From: Escherichia coli
GTDB taxonomy: Bacteria > Pseudomonadota > Gammaproteobacteria > Enterobacterales > Enterobacteriaceae
NCBI RefSeq assembly: GCF_036503815.1
Contig: NZ_AP027765.1
Span: 35,975 to 99,974, forward strand
DNA: 64,000 nucleotides
Direction: 5' to 3'
Both the position numbers and the translations under genes were made by a program. Shown here piece after piece: positions 26,023 to 36,024 of the stretch. The notes under the pieces are model-generated. The model searched no databases. It saw only the letters and a program-made list of their open reading frames with translations, and was not told where the DNA came from. Positions within the stretch are counted from its first letter, which is position 1, and each line of letters begins with the position of its first letter.

Positions 26023-26712
26023 TTAACGCGTATTTATGATACACATAGCCTTCTCGTATAAATAATAAATAAACTTTTTATTGTAGAGTAAGATGATTAA
26101 CTCATCTTTATTAGAAACAGAGAAGTAGTCGCATATCAGAGATGCGTGTTTCTTTGATGTGGAGATGGATATATTTAATATTCTTGCTATAGCATTATGA
26201 CTGATTCCGGTGCTATATAAGTAAAAGACATCATTTACATATGATGATACAGAAGAATCATCACTCATTCTTCTGATTATATTTCTGATATCATCACTGA
26301 CAATCGTTTTTTGATTATAACTGTCTTTATGACGAACATGAGCAGCATCATAAAATTGCCACAGAATAATATTTCTGTGTCCATTAAGAAATGACTGGAC
26401 AGATATTGTCCAGAATCTGTTCTGAATAAAAACATCCTCTACAAGATTAAGATGCGTATGCTCATTCCTGTATGCTTCCATCTCTGTGACAGAGATCAAT
26501 TCACAAAAATCTCTCTGCGACAGAAGCCATTTTTCAGCACTTTGATCTTGTGTAAGAAATGACTCATGAAACAGCGTATTGCAAAAAATAAATTTTCAAG
26601 TTTCGTCCCTGATACAGGCTGGATTTGGATAATCCTGAATAACTGCCGTCAGATTTTCCAGCAGATCTATTTGACGAGCATGTTTTTGTTGAATACGATC
26701 CATCGGATACAT
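26023..26712 (-). pseudogene. traJ: TraJ activator of the transfer operon, interrupted by an in-frame TGA
   Basis: TraJ activates PY and opposes H-NS. From the ATG at 26712 (GAGGAGG upstream), the frame reads 38 residues ending ACIRDET, then TGA at 26598-26596. It continues in the same frame with KFIFCNTLFHESF to the normal end at 26023. The total is 230 codons, exactly the 229 residues of F TraJ plus stop. The LuxR-like HTH near residues 165-205 and the PAS-like middle are otherwise intact. A single base change of GGA (Gly, as I recall for F) to TGA explains it. The protein is made only if the UGA is read through; restart at the Met near codon 77 would give a 158-residue fragment. Confidence 0.88.
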
Positions 26713-26784
26713 AGGAACCTCCTCACAAAGGATTCTATGGACAGTCGATGCAGGGAGTTCACGTCTCCCTGCATCGGCGATTTT
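26705..26784 (+). ncRNA. finP: FinP antisense RNA against the traJ leader
   Basis: On the strand opposite traJ, overlapping its leader and start codon. The second stem-loop is plain: GATGCAGGGAG at 26747-26757 pairs with CTCCCTGCATC at 26765-26775, and a T run follows at 26781-26784. The first stem-loop lies over the traJ ribosome site (AACCTCCTCAC region). FinP, stabilised by FinO (not in the window), blocks traJ translation. Ends are estimated from the known size of about 79 nt. Confidence 0.9.
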
Positions 26785-26898
26785 CAATTTCAAATTTTAA
26801 CGTGGCATTAACCACGTAATTAATATACTAATTATCTTTCGTACTGTCACCTTTTTAAATCATAAAAACTCTGATATTTGAACGAAGTCAAATTTCTT

Positions 26899-27282
26899 TT
26901 ATTCATCATCATTTTTTGGAAAAAATCGTTCCATCTCAGATGATACCTTCTCCCTGATATCTTCAACCATATTGGCATATTCAAACTTTGGATTTCCGGA
27001 GACATGAGGACTGAGAGACTCAATACCCAAAATTTTCGCTACTGATGATTGTGTTTTTACAACGCATTCAAGAAGCAATTTATTAAACTCAGTCTGATTA
27101 AATGCAGACTCTTTACGCTCCATCTGAGCCTCATGTACACGAAGCCCCAGTTCAAGAAGCATTGAAGCTGTTGCTGAAAAACTGACATCTTTTTCTCTTG
27201 CCCCTTCCTGTCGACGCTTCTCAATAATCGCATTTATTTTTTCATAGGCATCATTGCTGATATACAGGTTCACCTTAGCCAT
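26899..27282 (-). CDS. traM: TraM relaxosome tetramer protein
   Basis: A 127-residue oriT-binding protein. An N-terminal ribbon-helix-helix (MAKVNLYISNDAYEKI) is followed by a helical tetramerisation domain. TraM binds sbm sites in oriT and the C-terminal tail of TraD, linking relaxosome to channel. The sequence is of the F allele, matching the F-type oriT alongside. Confidence 0.97.
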   Translation of the reverse strand: MAKVNLYISNDAYEKINAIIEKRRQEGAREKDVSFSATASMLLELGLRVHEAQMERKESAFNQTEFNKLLLECVVKTQSSVAKILGIESLSPHVSGNPKFEYANMVEDIREKVSSEMERFFPKNDDE

Positions 27283-27695
27283 TAGAGATTACCTTTTTTG
27301 AACATAAAATAAAGTTAATTTCGAAACACTAAAATTCATAATGCAAACAGGGACGCACCGCTAGCAGCGCCCCTAGCTGTATCCTATAAAAAAACACACC
27401 GCGCCGCTAGCAGCACCCCTAATATAAAATAATGTTTTTTATAAAAATAGTCAGTACCACCCCTACAAAGCGGTGTCGGAGCGTTGTTATAGCCGCGCCG
27501 ACACCGCTTTTCTAAATATCATAAAGAGAGTGAGAGAAACTAATTTTTCATAACTCTATATTTATAAAGAAAAATCAGCAAAAACTTGTTTTTGCGTGGG
27601 GTGTGGTGCTTTTGGTGGTGAGAACCACCAACCTGTTGAGCCTTTTTGTGGAGTGGGTTAAATTATTTACGGATAAAGTCACCAGAGGTGGAAAA
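27283..27695. other. oriT: oriT, F-type origin of transfer
   Basis: The F nic sequence TTTGCGTGGGGTGT lies at 27591-27604 on the plus strand, followed by GGTGCTTTT. Cleavage is expected between 27604 and 27605, so DNA to the right enters the recipient first. Other elements: an inverted repeat TTGGTGGT/ACCACCAA at 27612-27631 just after nic; a 13-bp perfect inverted repeat AAAGCGGTGTCGG/CCGACACCGCTTT at 27467-27510; and two direct copies of CCGCTAGCAGC(G/A)CCCCTA at 27358-27375 and 27404-27421, in the TraM-binding zone. AT-rich stretches between them suit IHF binding and bending. Confidence 0.96.
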
Positions 27696-28205
27696 ATGAA
27701 AAAATGGATGTTAGCCATCTGCCTGATGTTTATAAATGAGATCTGCCAGGCCACTGATTGCTTTGATCTTGCAGGCCGGGATTACAAAATAGATCCTGAT
27801 TTACTGAGAGCAATATCATGGCAAGAATCCCGTTACCGGGTTAATGCCATCGGTATTAATCCGGTAACGGGATATGGCAGCGGACTGATGCAGGTAGATT
27901 CCCAGCATTTTAATGAACTGGCCCGCTACGGAATTAAGCCAGAACATCTGACAACAGATCCCTGCATGAACATTTATACCGGTGCTTATTATCTGGCAAT
28001 AGCATTTAAAAAATGGGGCGTCACCTGGGAGGCCGTTGGTGCATACAATGCCGGATTCAGGAAAACCGAACGCCAGAACCAGAGACGTCTTGCCTACGCA
28101 TCAGATGTTTACTGGATTTATACCGGGATAAAAAGCAGTAAAGGTATCCGGCTTCCGGCCACGAAGAAATCACTTCAGGAAATTAACAGCGTGCAGAACA
28201 ATTAA
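27696..28205 (+). CDS. Orf169 (gene X / P19-like) lytic transglycosylase
   Basis: A 169-residue exported soluble lytic transglycosylase with signal MKKWMLAICLMFINEICQA. The catalytic Glu lies in the SWQESRY motif near residue 47, followed by GLMQVD and AYNAG motifs of the lysozyme-like fold. It would open peptidoglycan locally for the transfer channel. I start it at 27696 (AGAGGTGG upstream), giving exactly 169 codons; the frame open back to 27603 would overlap nic. It is the first gene to enter the recipient. Confidence 0.94.
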   Translation: MKKWMLAICLMFINEICQATDCFDLAGRDYKIDPDLLRAISWQESRYRVNAIGINPVTGYGSGLMQVDSQHFNELARYGIKPEHLTTDPCMNIYTGAYYLAIAFKKWGVTWEAVGAYNAGFRKTERQNQRRLAYASDVYWIYTGIKSSKGIRLPATKKSLQEINSVQNN

Positions 28206-28450
28206 TCTTACAGACATTGTCAGATACCGGTTATGCCGCAAAAGCGGCATGGAAGGCCACACACAAAATATCATATGAGTGACAATACTGACTGGCCGAA
28301 GCCCCGCGAAGCGGGAACCCATCTTATATATACCCGGTAACTGCGCAGCCTCCTGCCAGACCATTTTTCGCGGGCACAATATTTACAGACAACCGGAAAG
28401 CCGGTTGATGAAATTGAGGTATATCAGACGACACAGCAATGCCGAAAAAT

Positions 28451-28502
28451 GATAATATAAGTAAAGCCCCGAAAATTTTTTCGGGGCTTTACTTATATTA
28501 TC
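28451..28502. terminator. Long bidirectional hairpin terminator
   Basis: A near-perfect palindrome: GATAATATAAGTAAAGCCCC on the left pairs with GGGGCTTTACTTATATTATC on the right, with A and T runs at the loop. The 20-bp arms end beside the stop of the leftward yubP gene and lie 246 bp after orf169, so the hairpin can end transcripts from both sides. Confidence 0.85.
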
Positions 28503-29322
28503 ATGACTTCCACTTTCTGAACTGTTCGGCAATCACCCATAACGCCTTGTTGATTCTTATATCACCATCAATACCTGTAATGGCTCTTGTCCTGGTATTT
28601 TTCCCGGAGGCACTTCGCCCCGATAATCCACCTTTTATCATATTCTCCTGAACCCGCTGCCAGGTTGTCCAGAGATCGTTCTGTTTGTCTTCCCGACGAC
28701 GGGGAGTAATTATCTGTTCAGGTGTCACTGGCGTTTTATTTTCATCTTCATACCTGACCATCAGTGCAGCTCTGCCAAATAAATGTTGCTCGTCACTGTT
28801 AAGATGAATTTCTTTCATCGCCTCCATATTATCAGTGACCTTATCAAAGACACCGAGCACTTCATACGCTCCCTCGATAACCTGCCCGACAATATCACCT
28901 TTATGTGGAACGCGGATTTCGCCAAAATTATTTCCGCACACCAGGCCATTTGTGCAGACAAAACGAAAAATTCCGGGGATCATCTGATAACTGGATGAAC
29001 CATCATGTGAATTAAGCAGGATAATTTCAGGAACTTCCTGTCCGTTAATATGCCCTTCCCTGCGAAGACGTAACATATGTTTACTGTATTCGCGACGTCC
29101 CAAATCACGAACCCGACTCTGACAGGCAAAGAATGGCTGGAAACCTTCATCACGTAACTTATTGATGATATTGATTGTTGGAATATACGTATAACGTTCA
29201 CTCCGGGACTCATGTTTATCACCGGAAAATACCGAAGGCACGAACTGCATTAATTCATCATCCGTTAAAGGACGTTCACGGCGGATGGAATTATACCGAC
29301 CAAAACGGGAAGCTAATCGCAT
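28501..29322 (-). CDS. yubP: YubP-type DUF932 protein (F orf273)
   Basis: A 273-residue cytoplasmic protein of the DUF932 family. The conserved stretch NRHGSSSYQ-like region appears here as LLNSHDGSSSYQMIPG near residue 105, followed by a cysteine pair CTNGLVC near 122. Function is unknown; relatives are common next to Frpo repeats in F-like leading regions. I start it at MRLASRFGRY (29322), which has AAGGAG upstream, rather than at an upstream Met that lacks one. Confidence 0.9.
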   Translation of the reverse strand: MRLASRFGRYNSIRRERPLTDDELMQFVPSVFSGDKHESRSERYTYIPTINIINKLRDEGFQPFFACQSRVRDLGRREYSKHMLRLRREGHINGQEVPEIILLNSHDGSSSYQMIPGIFRFVCTNGLVCGNNFGEIRVPHKGDIVGQVIEGAYEVLGVFDKVTDNMEAMKEIHLNSDEQHLFGRAALMVRYEDENKTPVTPEQIITPRRREDKQNDLWTTWQRVQENMIKGGLSGRSASGKNTRTRAITGIDGDIRINKALWVIAEQFRKWKS

Positions 29323-29439
29323 AACAGCTACTCCTTTATGAAAGAATAAATTTAATAAAAAATTTTTCCGCTTAATATCATCCCCCCGATCTCCATTAAC
29401 AAGATTGCAACAATCAGGAGGGATATTCATCACATCCGG

Positions 29440-29727
29440 TCAGCAGATCGCCCGGATATCGAGGCCGGCACGCTTAATCTGACGCAGGAACTGTTTGAAG
29501 TGATCGGCTTCCGCAATGTTGATATGGCGGAACTGCTTATCCACACCCTGACTGAGCGCGTAGCTATAACTGAAGGCCATCTTTTCCGGGTGGCTTTTGC
29601 GATATTTTTTCAGCTCAGTCAGGCTGCTGAATTCCAGGACGTCCCACTCTTCCCCGGTGTTTTTTTTCTTCCCGGCAACAAGAAGCGTGTACGACGCGGT
29701 GTTAACGTGGATATTTCGGGTACTCAT
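29440..29727 (-). CDS. Conserved leading-region protein (F orf95-like)
   Basis: A 95-residue, basic, soluble protein (starts MSTRNIHVNTASYTLLV). It is conserved in F between the Frpo repeat and yubP as I recall. Function is unknown; I see no membrane segment or catalytic motif. It is the first gene leftward of repeat copy 1 and so likely read from its single-strand promoter on entry. Confidence 0.85.
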   Translation of the reverse strand: MSTRNIHVNTASYTLLVAGKKKNTGEEWDVLEFSSLTELKKYRKSHPEKMAFSYSYALSQGVDKQFRHINIAEADHFKQFLRQIKRAGLDIRAIC

Positions 29728-29747
29728 CCTGCTTTCTCCTCTCTCTG

Positions 29748-30377
29748 GTTTTCAGCCCCCATCATCTGTTGAGTTTCGGGAGCCGCGGTTTTGACGTTTT
29801 GCGGGGACCTGCCTTTTGTTCCCTCCGGTATTCACCATCACCTGTTTGAGAACCTTCGCCGCATGGGGCATCACTGCCACGGCCGGAAACGACTGTCCGG
29901 GGGCAGACCGCAAAAGTTTTTGCCTGCTTCTGGGCAAAAAGTTTTGCGGGATGTGCATTTCACCCCTGGACTGGCGGAGACGGTTGTGGCTGTCTATGCC
30001 CCCGGCGACAGGGGCTTAAACAGGTGAATGGCACCGGACACAACAACGGGCAGGGACCCGCCGCAACGACGTGAAGCGCGGTTTGCGAAACGGCGTTGCG
30101 CCTTACATCCCGGCGGCCTTTTGCCAGGATGCCAGGAGCGCAGGCCACGGCGCGACAGAGGCGGCGCGACCGGAACGGTCGCTGCAAGCCCGGGGTTTTC
30201 ACGCATCGGACCGTAGCGACAGCCCGAAACCGCGCCAGCGGGTTCGGCGGAGACAGGCAGGTGCGCCAGCAGCTGCCTGTCGGAGTCGGGCCTGACGACC
30301 GGATGCCGCCAGGCAGCCGGGAGCCGAAGGTGCGCCCGGCAGACAGGACAACACTGCAGTAGTCAGAATCAGAGCAG
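29748..30377. repeat. Frpo/ssi repeat copy 1 (single-strand promoter region)
   Basis: A 630-bp GC-rich non-coding block, identical to copy 2 (35171-35800) apart from one base (A or G near 30346). It holds a long hairpin: 29909-29924 pairs with 29933-29948 around an 8-base loop, with a single G-G mismatch. In F such blocks (Frpo, ssi) fold in the incoming single strand into a promoter that RNA polymerase can use and into priming sites. Here it would drive orf95 and yubP leftward. Short open frames inside it are artefacts of high GC content. Confidence 0.88.
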
Positions 30378-30648
30378 AAAGAAAAAGAGAATAATCACAG
30401 GGAAGGTGATGTGATTTCTGACAGGCCATAACCAGAGAAGGCGGGGGAAAAGAACGGGCGCCGCAGGCGCGCGTTCATCCCCGTTCCTGAAGGGAAACGA
30501 CCTTCCTGAAGTCAGGTTGTTCATGCCCGTACAACATCAGCAAGGAGAAAGGGGCTACCGGCGAACCAGCAGCCCCTTTATAAAGGCGCTTCAGTAGTCA
30601 GACCAGCATCAGTCCTGAAAAGGCGGGCCTGCGCCCGCCTCCAGGTTG
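30378..30648. other. Gap between repeat copy 1 and flm
   Basis: No gene seen. It contains an inverted repeat AAAGGGGCT (30549-30557 region) with AGCCCCTTT (about 30570-30580), a possible terminator for flm transcripts, and GC-rich palindromic stretches near 30455-30475. Confidence 0.5.
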
Positions 30649-30807
30649 CTACTTACCGGATTCGTAAGCCATGAAAGCCGCCACCTCCCTGTGTCCGTCT
30701 CTGTAACGAATCTCGCACAGCGATTTTCGTGTCAGATAAGTGAATATCAACAGTGTGAGACACACGATCAACACACACCAGACAAGGGAACTTCGTGGTA
30801 GTTTCAT
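30649..30807 (-). CDS. flmA: FlmA, Hok-family killing toxin
   Basis: A 52-residue membrane toxin (starts MKLPRSSLVWCVLIVC, ends MAYESGK) with one transmembrane helix and the conserved Hok C-terminal part with a cysteine near residue 31. When the plasmid is lost, the stable mRNA outlives its antisense RNA and the toxin depolarises the membrane. Translation depends on the overlapping flmC (mok) frame. The frame is shorter than most gene finders accept; I found it by reading the minus strand under flmC. Confidence 0.96.
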   Translation of the reverse strand: MKLPRSSLVWCVLIVCLTLLIFTYLTRKSLCEIRYRDGHREVAAFMAYESGK

Positions 30808-30865
30808 GGCCTTCTTCTCCTTGCGCAAAGCGCGGTAAGAGGCTATCCTGATGTGGACTAGACAT
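30653..30865 (-). CDS. flmC: FlmC, Mok-type overlapping leader frame
   Basis: A 70-residue frame overlapping flmA in another phase. As with mok in R1, its translation is needed for that of the toxin, and the antisense RNA acts on its ribosome site. It starts at 30865 inside the antisense gene. The peptide itself is not thought to be toxic. Confidence 0.88.
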   Translation of the reverse strand: MSSPHQDSLLPRFAQGEEGHETTTKFPCLVCVDRVSHTVDIHLSDTKIAVRDSLQRRTQGGGGFHGLRIR

Positions 30866-30922
30866 AGGGATGCCTCGTGGTGGTTAATGAAAATTAACTT
30901 ACTACGGGGCTATCTTCTTTCT
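30856..30922 (+). ncRNA. flmB: FlmB, Sok-type antisense RNA
   Basis: Plus-strand RNA complementary to the flmC leader. Its promoter is visible: TTGCGC at 30821-30826 and TATCCT at 30844-30849 with a 17-bp spacer. The 3' half folds into a stem (GGTGGTTAAT with ATTAACTTACTAC) followed by a pyrimidine-rich tail. It blocks flmC, and so flmA, translation. Ends are estimated. Confidence 0.85.
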
Positions 30923-31086
30923 GCCACACAACACGGCAACAAACCACCTTCACGTCATGAGGCAGAAAGCCTCAAGCGCCGGGCACATCATAGCCCATAT
31001 ACCTGCACGCTGACCACACTCACTTTCCCTGAAAATAATCCGCTCATTCAGACCGTTCACGGGAAATCCGTGTGATTGTTGCCGCA

Positions 31087-31806
31087 TCACGCTGCCTCCC
31101 GGAGTTTGTTCGGCACCATCCACCGCTCCATCTCACGGACAGCGTGACCGGCCTCTCTTGCTGCAAGACTGGCTTCCGCAATAACCTGCCAGAACGGCAT
31201 ATCCTGCCACTGCCAGCGTTCCATTCCGGCCAGTGACGGAAAACGCTCGCCCCACTGCCAGAACAGGGTTTCCAGGTCATGCTCTGCCACCCGGTCACTC
31301 CAGCGTGCATGCCAGCTTCCGACTGTTTCCGGCGAATGGAATGCCAGTTCGATTTCAGCCTGAGCGACCAGCGCCTGGTACGCACGGGCTTTCTGCTCTG
31401 CCTCCCTCGCCTGCTGGCGGCTGTACTTCTGCATGACCAGCGCGGATTTATGGCGACTGCGTTCCCTGACACGAAACCGCACCGACGGGAACAAGCGCTC
31501 TGCTGCATCACCGGGAAGGGGAAGGAGGCAGACCTCGCCCTGTGTTTCAATCAGCACATCGATGGCATACAGCCACTGAAGACGGTTGCCGTGCAGTTCT
31601 TCTGCGGTCAGGGACGGCATGAAAGATCGCAGGTCAGACAGCGATATCCTGCGGCTTCCGTTCAGACAGCGGAAAAACGCCCCCGCATACGGATATTCAG
31701 CCAGCGTGTTACCCTGATGGCGGCGTTTTTCGGTCTCCGCCACCGCCCGCCATGCGGCCTGTTGCTCTGTGCTGAGAGGAACCAGTGCCTGTGAACGTGC
31801 GCTCAT
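31087..31806 (-). CDS. psiA: PsiA, leading-region protein
   Basis: A 239-residue soluble protein (starts MSARSQALVPLSTEQQA) matching PsiA of F-like plasmids. It is co-expressed with psiB; its own role in SOS inhibition is not settled. It overlaps the end of psiB by four bases, showing coupled translation. Confidence 0.95.
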   Translation of the reverse strand: MSARSQALVPLSTEQQAAWRAVAETEKRRHQGNTLAEYPYAGAFFRCLNGSRRISLSDLRSFMPSLTAEELHGNRLQWLYAIDVLIETQGEVCLLPLPGDAAERLFPSVRFRVRERSRHKSALVMQKYSRQQAREAEQKARAYQALVAQAEIELAFHSPETVGSWHARWSDRVAEHDLETLFWQWGERFPSLAGMERWQWQDMPFWQVIAEASLAAREAGHAVREMERWMVPNKLREAA

Positions 31807-32237
31807 GCCTGACCTCCTTCCGCCATCAGGATATGGATGATGTCACTGACGCTGTACCCCTGCGCGTCCAGTGACGCCGCCAGTGCCAGTGAATGGCTGA
31901 CGGCTTCCGGTGCAAACCGCCGCTGTACCTGAACCACCGCAAACGGCTCACCACCGGCATTCACCAGAACCAGCACCCAGACCTGAGAGACATCGCCCGG
32001 TGAACATAACGCCAGGTGAAAACGTTCGTGGGCAGGCGTGAAACGGACCTGGACGGGGAAAAATCCGCCAAACTCGCTGCCGTACTCGCCGTTCATCGTC
32101 CAGTTGTCCGGCGCATCCAGCTCCCGCATCACGGCGTGTGTCAGCTCACGGCGTTCATCACTTCCGGCAGCCCGGATATCTTCATATTCCTGTGTGTTCA
32201 TGGTCTGTAATACATTCAGGGTCAGTTCAGTTTTCAT
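31803..32237 (-). CDS. psiB: PsiB, inhibitor of SOS induction
   Basis: A 144-residue protein that binds RecA and stops it loading on the incoming single strand, so that transfer does not trigger SOS. I use the ATG at 32237 (MKTELTLNVLQ), preceded by GGGAG; a GTG lies just upstream at 32240. It is in an operon with psiA and downstream of yubM, ssb and repeat copy 2. Confidence 0.96.
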   Translation of the reverse strand: MKTELTLNVLQTMNTQEYEDIRAAGSDERRELTHAVMRELDAPDNWTMNGEYGSEFGGFFPVQVRFTPAHERFHLALCSPGDVSQVWVLVLVNAGGEPFAVVQVQRRFAPEAVSHSLALAASLDAQGYSVSDIIHILMAEGGQA

Positions 32238-32291
32238 CACGGTATCTCCCTTGCTGCCGCCCCGTCTCCGGCGGGGCGGTGTAGTTGTTCA

Positions 32292-34250
32292 TCAGGCGGC
32301 ATCAGCCAGGTTATCGGTGCGTTCAGTGGCATCCGTCTGTGGGCGTGGTGCACACATCCAGCCAGGCACCCAGCGGTTGTCTTTCATATGGTGCTCTGCA
32401 TGTTCAGCCGCATCGCCTTTCTTCATCTTCTCCGCGTCCCGTGCAGCACCGGACAGTCCTGCCTCATTCAGGGCTGCGATAATCTGCGGCTTTTTCAGGT
32501 GTCCGAAGAAGTTTGCTTTTGTCGGCTGCCACCAGTCGCGCATGTGAAAGCCAATGGCGCTTTCCAGCGAATCCAGCGGACTGCGTGACGTGTGACCATA
32601 CTCACGGGTCTGAACACCGTTAAGGCTGCATGCGGTGCAGAAACTGAGCAGGGATAACAGCACCTCCTGACTGAGTGACAGGAATGTCGTCATGTCCCGT
32701 GACCATCCCTCCGGTAACAGGGCAGCAAGACGGGCTTTTTCTGCCATCAGCGCCATGAATGCGGCACCTTCCTTCCCCGATGGTGCATCGCTGGTCAGCG
32801 AATAATGTTCACATTCCAGGCTGATTTGTACTGGTTTACTGTACGCCCCGCTGCCAAACACATTCAGACAGAGCGTCCATGCCAGCAGTGTCAGGGATTT
32901 GTCCGGTTGCTGCATCAGTGCCGCCTGGACTGCCAGCGTGCGTTCGGAAGACATTTTCGTCAGCAGTGGCAGACTGATTTCCTCCACGGAGGCTTTCTCC
33001 TGCACCTGTTCCGTGCGGTCAGCGTCGTCAGCCGCATCATCCTCACTGCGTAACTGCACACCACGCTGGACACATACGTTTCCATAACGCCAGGACACCA
33101 CCACGCCACTTCCGGCACGCATCTCCGGCGTCCACGCCCTGACCTTCGCCATGCAGTCAATCAGCTTCATTTCTGCTTCCAGCAGGTCAGATTCCTCACA
33201 CTGGTTTTCCAGCGCGTCGTAACGTGCCATCAGTTCGTTCAGGCGTTCTTCTTCTGCCTCCGTCAGCACCGCTTCCGGCTCCGGCAGACTGCGGTATGTT
33301 CCGGCATCCTCACGGCAGAAACCGACAGGCTCCATGCGTCCGGCGCACCATTCCCAGCCTTCGGCTTCCCGAAGGTGTTCAGCAACAGCCTGGAGTTTTT
33401 CCAGCAGGGCGGCATCGAGCGCAACACAGTCCACATAGCCACCCTCGTCGTCGCTGAACAAATCGGTGCGCAGTTCATCTGGCGAGAAGGCATCAGCCCC
33501 CACAAAGCGGAATTTACTGTTCCCCGCCACCGCCACTTCACTTTCGGTCACCAGACGACGAATGGTCTGTACTTCCGGTTTACCGCCCCATCCCGACTGG
33601 CAGGCGGCTTCAAACACCTGCACCTGACGCGCGGTGTCGTTCTCCAGCGCCAGCGCCTGACAGTGTTCGGTGGTGATGCGGTCTTCTGCCAGCGCATCGA
33701 GGATAACCGGGGCAAGGTCAGCCAGTTTCAGCATTCGCTGAACGTGGCGGGGCGAATAACCAAGCAAATCACCGATTTGTGCCGGTGTTTTGCCTTCCTG
33801 CACCATTGCGCGGAATCCGGCAATCTGTTCGGCAGGGTGCATATCCCGACGCTGACCGTTCTCGGTCATCGATGCGGCAGTCGCCAGCTCCTGCGGAATG
33901 ACCTTCACGCGTACAAGCCAGTCAGCCGGAAGGATGTTGCGCTCTGCCAGCATGTTGAGTGCTGCCAGTCGGCGACCGCCTGCGGCGACACCGTAACGGT
34001 CACCTGGCAGGGCATGAACAACCAGATTCTGCAACAGGCCGACACCTTTAATGGAGTCCGCCAGTTCGCTGACGGACTCCGCAGAATACGGCACCGTGCG
34101 CACATTCAGTGGTGACTTAATCAGCGAGGCCAGCGGCACGCTCACTTCAGCCGTCTCCGCCAGCAGGGCCGACAGGACTGTTTCCTGCGTTTTTGCAGGT
34201 TTACGGCTGGATTTACGCTCCGTTTTTACCTTAGACTCTGTAACTGACAT
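32292..34250 (-). CDS. yubM: YubM, ParB/Spo0J-like nuclease-domain protein
   Basis: A 652-residue protein. The N-terminal ParB domain contains NVRTVPYSAESVSELADSI near 45-65 and the GGRRLAAL motif near 90. An HTH follows near residues 145-170 (IGDLLGYSPRHVQRMLKLAD). The long C-terminal part is of unknown function. ParB/sulfiredoxin-type domains can have CTPase or nuclease activity. I start it at MSVTESKVK (34250), with AAAGGAG upstream. It is part of the leading-region operon with ssb and psiBA. Confidence 0.92.
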   Translation of the reverse strand: MSVTESKVKTERKSSRKPAKTQETVLSALLAETAEVSVPLASLIKSPLNVRTVPYSAESVSELADSIKGVGLLQNLVVHALPGDRYGVAAGGRRLAALNMLAERNILPADWLVRVKVIPQELATAASMTENGQRRDMHPAEQIAGFRAMVQEGKTPAQIGDLLGYSPRHVQRMLKLADLAPVILDALAEDRITTEHCQALALENDTARQVQVFEAACQSGWGGKPEVQTIRRLVTESEVAVAGNSKFRFVGADAFSPDELRTDLFSDDEGGYVDCVALDAALLEKLQAVAEHLREAEGWEWCAGRMEPVGFCREDAGTYRSLPEPEAVLTEAEEERLNELMARYDALENQCEESDLLEAEMKLIDCMAKVRAWTPEMRAGSGVVVSWRYGNVCVQRGVQLRSEDDAADDADRTEQVQEKASVEEISLPLLTKMSSERTLAVQAALMQQPDKSLTLLAWTLCLNVFGSGAYSKPVQISLECEHYSLTSDAPSGKEGAAFMALMAEKARLAALLPEGWSRDMTTFLSLSQEVLLSLLSFCTACSLNGVQTREYGHTSRSPLDSLESAIGFHMRDWWQPTKANFFGHLKKPQIIAALNEAGLSGAARDAEKMKKGDAAEHAEHHMKDNRWVPGWMCAPRPQTDATERTDNLADAA

Positions 34251-34314
34251 ATATTTCTCCTTTGACCGGGGTGGTTGTATGTCTGCCGGACGTGATCCCC
34301 GTCCGGCACCTCTC

Positions 34315-35800
<1,486 letters not shown>

Positions 35801-35814
35801 CAGGAAAAAGAAGA

Positions 35815-35850
35815 GCAGTAGCAGTAGCAGTAGCAGTAGCAGTAGCAGGA
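35815..35850. repeat. Hexanucleotide tandem repeat (GCAGTA)n
   Basis: Five perfect copies of GCAGTA followed by GCAGGA, immediately right of repeat copy 2. Copies 1 and 3 lack the array at the same place (they read GCAGAAAG and GCAGATAAAG). It looks like a slippage microsatellite. Confidence 0.9.
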
Positions 35851-36024
35851 ACAACAACATCAGTAACAGACAAATGACAGGCATGAAGAAACAGAAGCCC
35901 CCATCAGAACGTCCGCGTAATGAAAGGGGCGGCGCGTGAGCGCGGCCCCTTTCAGCGCCACCGGCGCGCGGTCTTTTCCCGGCGCGGGCAGACGGGCATT
36001 TATCCTCCCGCCTGCCCGGCGTCT

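Noticed and set aside
29752..30429. Many short frames in the Frpo-like repeats, repeated at 35175-35873 and 38696-39113
   Set aside because: They exist because of high GC content in a structural repeat; they overlap on both strands and lack ribosome sites.
31044..31550. Minus-strand frame overlapping psiA
   Set aside because: Shadow frame of psiA; no ribosome site and arginine- and serine-rich as expected for a shifted frame.
35815..35850. Short tandem array considered as CRISPR
   Set aside because: Units are 6 bp with no spacers; it is a microsatellite.
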